A stretch of 15,761 bases of DNA from Phelpsiimicrobium sp043802125 (lineage in GTDB: Bacteria; Omnitrophota; Gorgyraeia; Velamenicoccales; Velamenicoccaceae): NCBI GenBank assembly GCA_043802125.1, contig JAZDLG010000065.1:1-15761 (forward strand), given 5' to 3'. Each line of letters opens with the position of its first letter. Position 1 is the stretch's first letter. A program made the position numbers and the translations under genes. A model generated the notes under the pieces. The model was not told the origin of the DNA. It did not search any database and saw only the letters and a list, made by a program, of their open reading frames with translations. Positions 13,501-15,761 of the stretch are shown here, one piece after another.

Positions 13501-15761
13501 GTGGAGTTGAGCGACGACAAGGCCGGAGAAGAAAGAAAAGAATTTATCAAGGGCCGCGCAGAGGGCTTAGAAGACATCGCCAACAAGGGTCTTTTGGCCG
13601 GTCTCTTCGATAAAGAAAATATCATTGAGGAAAAAGAAATCGCCATCCCCCATACGTTATTGCTGCAGAAGGACAGCAAAGGCCTTTGGGCGACGGTTCA
13701 GCCTCGCGGTATGTCCTATGGATTTGAAGACGGAGAGGTCCTTGAAATTTTCCACGCCGGTGAAGGCCCTATGATCAGCCTCTACGACAAGAAGGGGATC
13801 CTGAAAGGGTGGGCGTTGATAAGGCCGTCCGGGACGGAAAATACCGTGCGCGTATATCTGGAAGTTTTTGAAGATTTCAGGGAGCCCCGCCCCGAACACC
13901 TGTATTCTTATTTCGAGAAACTCATGGTTTATCTGGGGTTGGATAACCCTCCTAAGGCAGGCGAGCTCGATTATATCACCAAATTGAAAAAGACAGCCAC
14001 AGATAAATATGCCTCTAGCTCGCCGGTATTGGCCTTCGGCCTACCGCAAATGTTACATTTTGAGTCAGACTCAAAATGTAACAATTTTTTTGGCGGTGAA
14101 AAGAAAGCGCTTTCAGTCCGCTCCAGCTCGCCGCTTGAATCAAAATACAATACACAGGGATCTCGCAGAAATTATTATGAACTGATAAGAAATATATCGT
14201 TAGCTTTAGGCCCGTTGGGTTTCTTTGCCGCGATGGCCCTGGTAATTTTTAGCGGAAAGAAGGCTTTCCGGAATTCAATTCCAGACATTCTCTTGGTTTT
14301 GCCGTTATTCGTAGGCATGGTTGGAGTTTTGTTCTATCTTTTTGCCCCGATCCTTAGAATAATCTATCGGTTATTCCTCAAAGGGTTTATGGGTTCCGTC
14401 ACTTATGTTCTCAGGCCTGATCATAAGACAGGGATCAGGCAGGACGAGCAGACAGTCAAGAGTTCCTCCCGGCCTACCATTTCCAGCTCGCCGATCGATG
14501 GTTCGCAACCCGGCATATTCAGGAAGACCGTTTTAAATGACGAAAACATCGCGGCGATGCTTCAAAAAGCCGCAAAATTCATGAACCATACAGAAGAGTT
14601 CGCCCTTTGGTTAGGCGCGTGGCAGAAAAAACATACGGTCTATACGGCGATGGAACAAAAGGATTTACCTCCTCTATGGGAAGATATAAGAAAATACGGC
14701 TCCCTGCGTGTTCATGGCAGGATGTCTCCTAAGGGAGAGTTGCTTATCGGCGAAAGGCTGTGGTATGTATCCAGGTATTATCGCGGCGCTCAATTTGAAT
14801 TAGACCTGGTCCACGGCGTTCCTTTGGAGATCTATTTCTTGAGAGATAAATCCCGCAAGACATTTCTGCCTGTCATAGATAACTCAACCGGAAAAATCAT
14901 CGAGATGCATTCCGATACGATTAAGCGTGAAAAGCTCACGCGATACAAAAGTGCGGTGATATTAAGGCAATTAGATAGCTCTGCTGGATTATCCATAGGC
15001 GGTAAGTCTCCATATATCGACGGGACGGTTTCCAAAGACCAAAGACGGCACAAGACATGGGCCATTTTTGACAAGGCCTACGCAAAAGAAACAGGCCTGG
15101 TGCAGGTCAAAGAAGGGATTGTCCATCGTTTCATGTCATTGGAATCCGCATTAGATGAGCGGTTCGCGCTCAGTTTCAATAAAGTCATCGGGAAATACGT
15201 TTCTTCATTCTGGGGGTCTTTGTATCGGAGCGAATTTAATCTCTTGAACGAAAATTATGAGCTCCATGGGATTCAATTACAGCGCAGTGTGTTAGAACTG
15301 GCCGGAGAAGAATGGATGAGGTTTGATCTTCCAGCAAGTATAAATGACAGGCGGGTGAATGTTCTTGAGATCAAGCGTAATGAAAGGAAAAAAGCTTTTG
15401 TTGCCGGGGCTGAGGTTATTGAGGAAGGAGAGGTTGTGGCTGCCAAAAGTCTCCATTTGATCCATCAGCCGCCGCTAAACACGCGGGAAGAATCTTTTCT
15501 TAAAGGGGAGTTATTCAATTCATTTGAACGTTGGCATAAGAATAGAATCATAGACGAGGCTGGGATAAGGTTGGCCACGTATATCGTCTCCCGGTTGAAT
15601 ACGGATGAAACCGGCGAGCTCACCATGGACGATCATTGGGGCACCTTTAAATATTTTCCGAAGGCTTTGGTGGAAGCCAAAGTGATCAATAATAAGAAGC
15701 GTTTTATAAAATTCATTCAAGACAAAAACGGTTTGCCCATATTGGATATTTATGGGCAGCC
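1..15761 (+). CDS. Giant multidomain protein, internal part (both ends outside the window)
   Basis: Frame 1 has no stop codon in 5,253 codons; I read every line in this frame. At least nine recognisable domains follow one another in the same frame, so the reading frame is real and not a chance ORF. Domains in order: UDPGP, UDPGP, cytidylate kinase half plus glycogen synthase tail, GT35 phosphorylase, histidine kinase core, cytidylate-kinase-like, an overprinted stretch, Tat/lipobox leader with alpha/alpha barrel, HAD phosphatase, phosphohexomutase, membrane helices, unknown. Boundaries are marked by S-S-S-P-[VIL] linkers, which argues that the modules were assembled as one polypeptide. No internal ribosome site with an in-frame start convincingly restarts translation after base 8,389. 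Giant ORFs of this type are known from Omnitrophica; taxon assignment is inference. Whether the product stays whole or is cut at the linkers cannot be seen. The alternative, two genes joined by an accidental open gap at 8.4-9.8 kb, is less likely because no stop exists there. Confidence 0.88.
1588..1638 (+). other. Ser-Pro linker between the two UDPGP domains
   Basis: This stretch reads T-S-S-P-V-A-E-S-E-P-L-S-S-S-S-P-V, two copies of the SSPV signature in 17 residues. The preceding residues (GASGSTGLT) are also low complexity. The same signature recurs at 3970, 4489, 6820, 8392, 9466, 9796, 11041, 11833, 14014, 14122 and 14482, each time between modules. It is probably unstructured and flexible; whether it is also a processing site is unknown. 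Confidence 0.75.
1639..3969 (+). other. Domain: UDP-sugar pyrophosphorylase-like (UDPGP), copy 2, complete
   Basis: This is the full-length counterpart of copy 1, about 775 residues. A poorly conserved N-terminal part (residues 547-785) precedes the nucleotide-binding core. The core begins with strand VHLVALPMDGGIGAN (residue 794 is the Asp of DGGIG), which replaces the usual L-A-G-G-x-G-T-R nucleotide loop; then GAKGTDLFFEV (about 823), GGHGHLGQ (953-960), YNGDG (982-986), TTTKMGLDIKGG (1010-1021) and QYFNTN (1070-1075). A beta-helix-like end, AILRGKVKII, lies near residue 1270. UDPGP enzymes make UDP-sugars from sugar-1-phosphates. The core motifs are kept, but the glycine loop is unusual, so activity is uncertain. 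The N-terminal part contains a GHYDFILYADKKS segment that may be a worn version of the YHEIFSH segment in the phosphorylase module. A linker ASSPI ends the domain. Confidence 0.72.
3982..4311 (+). other. Domain: cytidylate kinase, N-terminal half only
   Basis: Cytidylate kinase phosphorylates CMP and dCMP with ATP. The domain starts right after linker ASSPI with ITVTIDGPSGSGKGN: the P-loop lysine (residue 1340) is present, but the Thr that normally follows GKG is Asn. Next come the expected YVDGGSIFRAVTLKA and the nucleotide-monophosphate binding segment IRSPEVVSKVSRVAAHRHV (about 1414-1433). A whole enzyme is about 220 residues; here only about 110 remain. The G-R-D-I-G-T-V-V-F-P-D-A segment and the lid that close over ATP are absent, because the sequence switches at about base 4,312 to the tail of a glycogen synthase. 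It therefore should not be a working kinase. The call of the N-terminal half is secure; the exact junction is within about 10 codons. Confidence 0.82.
4312..4488 (+). other. Domain fragment: C-terminal tail of a GT5 glycogen/starch synthase
   Basis: About 59 residues carry the hallmark end of GT5 ADP-glucose-type glycogen synthases: a helix ALLEKISEVVSLYKDNP, then EEWRGIMMRGMQQNFSWD (FSWD at residues 1475-1478), then a VRKYLALYEEAI helix. In full synthases this closes the C-terminal Rossmann domain and ends the protein. Nothing else of the roughly 480-residue enzyme is here, so the fragment cannot be catalytic. It is joined without any SSSP linker to the cytidylate kinase half, unlike all other boundaries, which points to an in-frame deletion that removed the end of one module and nearly all of the next. 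Linker GSSSPVSSPV follows directly. Confidence 0.8.
4489..4518 (+). other. Ser-Pro linker (double SSPV)
   Basis: G-S-S-S-P-V-S-S-P-V separates the glycogen synthase tail from the phosphorylase-like module. A third P-V follows four residues later (HKTPV). Confidence 0.75.
4519..6819 (+). other. Domain: alpha-glucan phosphorylase-like (GT35), active-site Lys replaced
   Basis: GT35 enzymes release glucose-1-phosphate from glycogen or maltodextrin using a PLP cofactor held by one lysine. An accessory N-terminal part contains YHEIFSH (His at 1628 and 1633), whose role I do not know. The phosphorylase core starts near residue 1673 with EGNIPELEGYDAQ and MGGLGAYYGD (1689-1698, the family's GGLG..GD), followed by DILHLNEAHT (1830-1838), TNHTIVPAG (1859-1867) and RRITDYKSQ (2013-2021). 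The PLP loop reads EACGTSDQRTGLNGG: the E-A-x-G-T and N-G landmarks are kept, but the codon at 6454 (residue 2152), where the family has the Schiff-base Lys, is AGG, Arg. The family's N-G-V-S-x-L-H-G segment is also altered (VLNGSGKSWKNGRL, about 1951). It is probably a pseudoenzyme or glucan-binding relic. Family assignment is firm, activity doubtful. Confidence 0.75.
6820..6834 (+). other. Ser-Pro linker ASSPV
   Basis: A-S-S-P-V separates the phosphorylase-like module from the histidine-kinase-like module. The DNA (gcatcttctcctgtc) uses different synonymous codons from the usual agctcgccg form, so the amino-acid signature itself is conserved here and not only the DNA. Confidence 0.65.
6835..7668 (+). 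other. Domain: histidine-kinase-like dimerisation and HATPase core
   Basis: Sensor histidine kinases phosphorylate a His from ATP and pass the phosphate to a response regulator. The H-box-like segment is EDIHDIKNKF with His at residue 2289, of the HDxKNxL type seen in Spo0B-like and some sensor kinases. A long helical stretch follows. The N box is HELIYNAYKYG (2455-2465, Asn 2460). The next box, normally D-x-G-x-G, reads VTNSGKV (Asn 2488), so its ATP-contacting Asp is lost. FEPGVRG and the G2 box GTGFGLASLKNDVESLGG (from 2516) are intact. There is no sensor or membrane part next to it, and no response regulator in the window. The fold is confident; catalysis is questionable because of the altered G1 box. 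Confidence 0.8.
7669..8388 (+). other. Domain: second cytidylate-kinase-like module, altered P-loop
   Basis: This module spans about 235 residues, close to a complete cytidylate kinase. The P-loop is GLAGSGRRT (from base 7,729): the catalytic Lys position (residue 2583) is Arg and the next residue is also Arg in place of Ser/Gly. LGFRYIN then matches the usual LGF.Y.D. The NMP-binding part is recognisable as ISLRTRIKREVDA, and the segment corresponding to G-R-D-I-G-T-V-V-F-P-D-A is changed to SGIIVLDTDPWANAD, followed by the conserved LNIMLLAPSSVRADR. The C-terminal DDKTVRDVVNKAFEIV fits the family's last helix. Both ATP-binding signatures are thus damaged, so it is probably a pseudokinase. 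It shares ancestry with the half kinase at 3,982 but is much more diverged. No SSSP linker separates it from the kinase ATPase domain before it. Confidence 0.68.
8392..8406 (+). other. Ser-Pro linker SSSPV
   Basis: S-S-S-P-V with the common DNA form tccagctcgccggtg closes the cytidylate-kinase-like module. What follows is heptad-repeat DNA and not a folded domain. Confidence 0.75.
8421..8451 (+). repeat. Heptad tandem repeats (gacgaca / gacagag)
   Basis: Successive 7-base units read gacgacg, gacgaca, then from 8,431 in shifted register gacagag, gacagag, gacagaa. Because 7 is not a multiple of 3 the units are read in all three phases by the giant ORF, and none gives a stop. Confidence 0.8.
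8498..8525 (+). repeat. Heptad tandem repeat, unit tcggaca, four copies
   Basis: Four consecutive 7-mers: tcggaca, tcggctt, tcggaca, tcggaca. The second copy is diverged in its last three bases. Confidence 0.85.
8531..8547 (+). repeat. Heptad tandem repeat, unit ggcttat, two and a half copies
   Basis: ggcttat ggcttat ggc, only 5 bases after the tcggaca array. The three heptad arrays in 130 bases have the same period but different units. Confidence 0.75.
8733..9149 (-). pseudogene. PIN-domain toxin (VapC type), interrupted by one in-frame amber codon
   Basis: PIN toxins are small Mg-dependent ribonucleases that cut tRNA or rRNA and are held inactive by their antitoxin. Reading starts at TTG (9,149) behind a strong GGAGG (9,160-9,156, spacing 6). 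The chain begins LLILDSNEYIFAL with Asp6, has Glu47 in LIVNEVRHN, and Asp93 in KSADAFIAAYAE, the expected acidic set. The codon at 8,846-8,844 is then TAG. Past it the same frame continues VSADILVTENRYFL (Glu111, Asn112) and ends with TAA at 8,735-8,733. In the family a Trp usually stands after AYAE, so TGG to TAG is the likely single change. Total length 138 codons fits the family. The product made here would stop at 101 residues and lack the last strand and the fourth metal-site region. It overlaps the antitoxin by 17 bases and lies antisense to the giant ORF. Confidence 0.85.
9133..9297 (-). CDS. Small antitoxin of the PIN toxin (54 aa)
   Basis: The ORF starts at ATG (9,297) with a GAGAG ribosome site five bases upstream and ends at TGA (9,135-9,133), overlapping the toxin start by 17 bases, the usual arrangement for translational coupling. 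The protein begins MKKSIQVAKRRLEK, a basic N-terminal half, and ends with an amphipathic helix MTKQEAINEIRKTREKLW followed by EEKLATHS. A helix of the type E-A-I-x-x-I-R-x-T-R-E-x-L-W occurs in short PIN-partner antitoxins, where it wraps the toxin active site. No clear ribbon-helix-helix or AbrB DNA-binding fold is visible, so self-repression is not assured. Its codons align exactly with frame 1 of the giant gene on the other strand, and it contains none of the Leu/Ser codons (TTA, CTA, TCA) that would create stops there. Confidence 0.75.
   Translation of the reverse strand: MKKSIQVAKRRLEKIRQIMSKARSPYRGMTKQEAINEIRKTREKLWEEKLATHS
9323..9351 (-). promoter_or_regulatory. Sigma70-like promoter of the toxin-antitoxin operon
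   Basis: On the minus strand TTGACT (9,351-9,346) and TATGTT (9,328-9,323) are separated by exactly 17 bases. Transcription would start near 9,316 and the antitoxin ATG follows about 20 bases later. Both boxes differ from consensus by one or two bases. The promoter fires against the giant gene. Confidence 0.65.
9466..9480 (+). other. Ser-Pro linker AGSPV inside the overprinted stretch
   Basis: A-G-S-P-V (gctggttcgcctgta), a weak form of the linker. It falls between the antisense operon and the frame-3 ORF. Confidence 0.45.
9491..9526 (+). repeat. Heptad tandem repeat (gtcaaca) with related gtcacca units
   Basis: From 9,506 the units gtcaaca, gtcaaca, gtaacca follow each other; just before lie gtcacca and agtcacc. 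Period 7 again, as in the arrays at 8,421-8,547 on the other side of the toxin-antitoxin operon. Confidence 0.75.
9543..9785 (+). CDS. Small hypothetical protein (80 aa) in frame 3, overlapping the giant ORF
   Basis: ATG is preceded at 4 bases by GGGGGTG (9,532-9,538), close to a full Shine-Dalgarno, and TGA ends the frame at 9,785. Codon choice (GAC GGC, ATC, GCC, AAC) looks like real coding sequence, while frame 1 of the same bases gives an irregular Arg/Ser/Thr-rich string. The protein contains ADGTIFGSAVDPNSNERLAY and VIGTDGHVSARKENTWYE, then a C-terminal VAGQSYRFAQNYLTKQKIF; it has the look of a small beta-rich domain. No signal peptide or membrane segment. I do not recognise the family. 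It may be an independent small gene that arrived with the toxin-antitoxin pair, or an old segment of the giant protein thrown out of frame by an indel. Confidence 0.55.
   Translation: MVRPRFSFFITQADGTIFGSAVDPNSNERLAYVIGTDGHVSARKENTWYELPYEEASFVRIVAGQSYRFAQNYLTKQKIF
9793..9915 (+). other. Internal Tat/lipoprotein-like signal sequence after linker ISSPI
   Basis: Directly after linker I-S-S-P-I comes TRRDALRRF, a twin-arginine-like motif, then more basic residues, the hydrophobic run LLKLLMLTPLTGSLMALL, and a lipobox LLNAC with Cys at base 9,913 (residue 3305). Five glycines and a Pro/Thr/Glu spacer (TTTPVEPPVEPPAPP) follow, typical of surface lipoproteins. Such signals work at an N-terminus; here it lies more than 3,300 residues inside. 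No in-frame start with a ribosome site precedes it, so it looks like the leader of a former lipoprotein gene fused into the giant frame. Confidence 0.7.
9916..11040 (+). other. Domain: alpha/alpha-barrel (glycoside-hydrolase-like) former lipoprotein
   Basis: About 375 residues built from repeated helical hairpins: YHKSFIYDQAMAILALLRFG, then a SLQLPEGGWYEAY hairpin, LITFQIPGGASWPNYG, WTSTEHNADTLAFFYALGY, and DAQAWTLLSLDATRS. The pattern of aromatic-rich loops (GGW, WPNYG) alternating with Ala/Leu helices, and the Y-D-Q-A start, fit six-hairpin alpha/alpha toroids found among glycoside hydrolases and related carbohydrate enzymes. The Thr-Glu-His-Asn box is the best candidate for active-site residues, with the acidic residue in YDQA another. 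With a lipobox leader the ancestral protein would have acted outside the inner membrane on a glycan. I cannot name the exact family or substrate. It ends in ASSPL. Confidence 0.6.
11041..11055 (+). other. Ser-Pro linker ASSPL
   Basis: A-S-S-P-L joins the alpha/alpha-barrel domain to the HAD phosphatase. Confidence 0.65.
11056..11832 (+). other. Domain: HAD-superfamily phosphatase, all motifs kept
   Basis: HAD phosphatases hydrolyse phosphate esters through a phospho-aspartate. Motif I is RAIIFDYDGTIVNT with nucleophile Asp 3703 and general acid Asp 3705; a helical cap follows (about residues 3715-3800); motif II is LAIVSATTEKK with Ser 3835; the motif III Lys is in DAKGKIRALIE (residues 3867-3869); motif IV is VVFVDDSSYFI with Asp 3889 and 3890. 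Total about 255 residues, like phosphoglycolate-phosphatase or beta-phosphoglucomutase type enzymes with a helical C1 cap. The C-terminal part (RIIWKNNNPVNTNENRNW) is longer than usual. Substrate unknown; its place between a glycan domain and a phosphohexomutase suggests a sugar phosphate. Unlike several other modules it looks catalytically complete. Confidence 0.82.
11833..11892 (+). repeat. Linker SSSPN...GSPI holding palindromic DNA
   Basis: The linker S-S-S-P-N is followed by A-S-P-K and G-S-P-I, i.e. the Ser-Pro signature three times in 20 residues. In the DNA, cgccaaattct (11,840-11,850) and agaatttggcg (11,853-11,863) form a perfect 11-base inverted repeat around tt; a smaller cgcc/ggcg hairpin (gccgaaggc) lies within 11,869-11,879. 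The palindromes look inserted into one ancestral SSSP linker. Confidence 0.7.
11893..14013 (+). other. Domain: phosphoglucomutase/phosphomannomutase family, all motifs kept
   Basis: Phosphohexomutases interconvert hexose-1- and hexose-6-phosphates, in the cytoplasm. All four signature loops are present: the start loop STAGVRGTT (Arg 4011), the phosphoserine loop EITSSHNPPYQNGMK (Ser 4141), the metal loop TADMDADRIG (Asp 4309, 4311, 4313), the sugar loop MEESGGGQIG (Glu 4431, 4432, Ser 4433) and the phosphate loop RPSGTENTVRVY (Arg 4608 to Asn 4614). The domain covers about 690 residues against 450-580 for free-standing enzymes; the surplus lies before the phosphoserine loop and around residues 4330-4400. 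It is the best preserved enzyme in the window and would supply or consume glucose-1-phosphate, the shared substrate of the UDPGP and phosphorylase modules. Glucose versus mannose preference cannot be told. Confidence 0.88.
14014..14136 (+). other. Paired SSSP linkers (SSSPV ... SSSPL) flanking an inserted hairpin
   Basis: S-S-S-P-V at 14,014 and S-S-S-P-L at 14,122 enclose about 31 residues that read LAFGLPQMLHFESDSK and on, i.e. translated palindromic DNA plus a T-rich run (CNNFFGG). No domain lies between the two linkers. Confidence 0.7.
14051..14091 (+). terminator. Perfect hairpin followed by seven T, terminator-like, within the ORF
   Basis: tgttacattttgagt (14,051-14,065) pairs with actcaaaatgtaaca (14,069-14,083) over 15 bases, 16 if the inner c-g pair closes a one-base loop, and seven T follow at 14,085-14,091. 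The shape is that of an intrinsic terminator, though the stem is AT-rich. It sits in-frame in the giant gene, so it should either be read through, attenuate, or be a mobile palindromic repeat. Confidence 0.7.
14137..14481 (+). other. Transmembrane segment (two or three helices)
   Basis: After a basic SRRNYYELIRN stretch comes a hydrophobic helix ISLALGPLGFFAAMALVIFSG (residues about 4732-4752). Then come SGKKAFRNS and a second long hydrophobic run starting IPDILLVLPLFVGMVGVLFY (about 4760-4793), long enough for one helix plus a membrane-edge amphipathic part (APILRIIYRLFL). Positive residues lie on both sides. This would anchor the giant chain in the membrane between the phosphohexomutase and the terminal module. 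No family recognised. The tail holds an inverted repeat cctgatc/gatcagg (about 14,416-14,438). Confidence 0.7.
14482..14496 (+). other. Ser-Pro linker SSSPI
   Basis: S-S-S-P-I, preceded by SSSRPTI, a worn copy of the same signature; the DNA is the common tccagctcgccg form. Confidence 0.75.
14497..15761 (+). other. Unrecognised C-terminal region, cut by the window end
   Basis: About 421 residues, open to the right. I do not recognise a family. It starts with a helical part (DENIAAMLQKAAKFMNHTEE), then mixed alpha/beta sequence with strands such as SLRVHGRMSPKGELLIGERLW, FELDLVHGVPLEIYFL and KTWAIFDKAYAKETGLVQVK, later ELHGIQLQRSVLEL and NVLEIKRNERKKAFVAGAEV. It has no signal peptide, membrane helix or obvious nucleotide loop. 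The codon usage and absence of repeats match the well-formed modules, so it is likely a real folded domain or pair of domains. The strand-rich texture with many Lys/Arg would fit a nucleotide- or polysaccharide-binding fold, but that is only a guess. Confidence 0.5.

Noticed and set aside
14410..14438. Inverted repeat cctgatc/gatcagg as an operator
   Set aside because: Seven-base arms deep within coding sequence with no promoter near; chance is a sufficient explanation.
1..15761. tRNA, rRNA or insertion sequence
   Set aside because: I saw no cloverleaf, rRNA signature, transposase or terminal inverted repeats; the only mobile-looking pieces are the palindromes and the toxin-antitoxin operon.

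Overview
The whole window lies inside one enormous protein-coding gene. Plus-strand frame 1 (codons starting at base 1) is open from the first to the last base, 5,253 codons, with neither a start nor a stop, so both ends of the gene lie outside. Domain architecture, Arg-AGG-rich codon use and above all a recurring short linker (S-S-S-P-V/I/L, usually encoded by tccagctcgccg-like DNA) resemble giant ORFs of uncultured Omnitrophica (OP3, Omnitrophota). That assignment is inference from memory of such proteins, not a search. Residue numbers below count codon 1 at base 1.

Layout of the giant protein: (1) 3' part of a UDP-sugar pyrophosphorylase-like (UDPGP) domain; (2) a second, diverged UDPGP domain; (3) the N-terminal half of a cytidylate kinase, spliced directly onto (4) the C-terminal tail of a glycogen/starch synthase; (5) a GT35 alpha-glucan phosphorylase-like domain whose PLP lysine position is Arg; (6) a histidine-kinase-like dimerisation/ATPase domain; (7) a second cytidylate-kinase-like domain with an altered P-loop; (8) about 1.4 kb of non-domain sequence; (9) a Tat/lipobox-like leader plus an alpha/alpha-barrel domain; (10) a HAD phosphatase with all motifs; (11) a phosphohexomutase with all motifs; (12) two or three transmembrane helices; (13) an unrecognised C-terminal region cut by the window end. 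SSSP-type linkers sit at nearly every boundary.

Region 8 (8,407-9,795) is the strangest part. On the minus strand it carries a compact toxin-antitoxin operon with its own sigma70-like promoter, a 54-aa antitoxin and a PIN (VapC-type) toxin interrupted by one in-frame amber codon. A further 80-aa ORF with a good ribosome site lies in plus frame 3. Several 7-bp tandem repeats flank these. The giant frame nevertheless stays open straight through, so here it is 'overprinted' on other genes and repeats.

Taken together the modules centre on glucose-1-phosphate (phosphorylase, phosphohexomutase, UDP-sugar pyrophosphorylase, phosphatase, glucan synthase tail), but several are visibly degenerate. The protein looks like an accretion of once-separate genes, joined by a standard linker, some still catalytically plausible and some pseudoenzymes.
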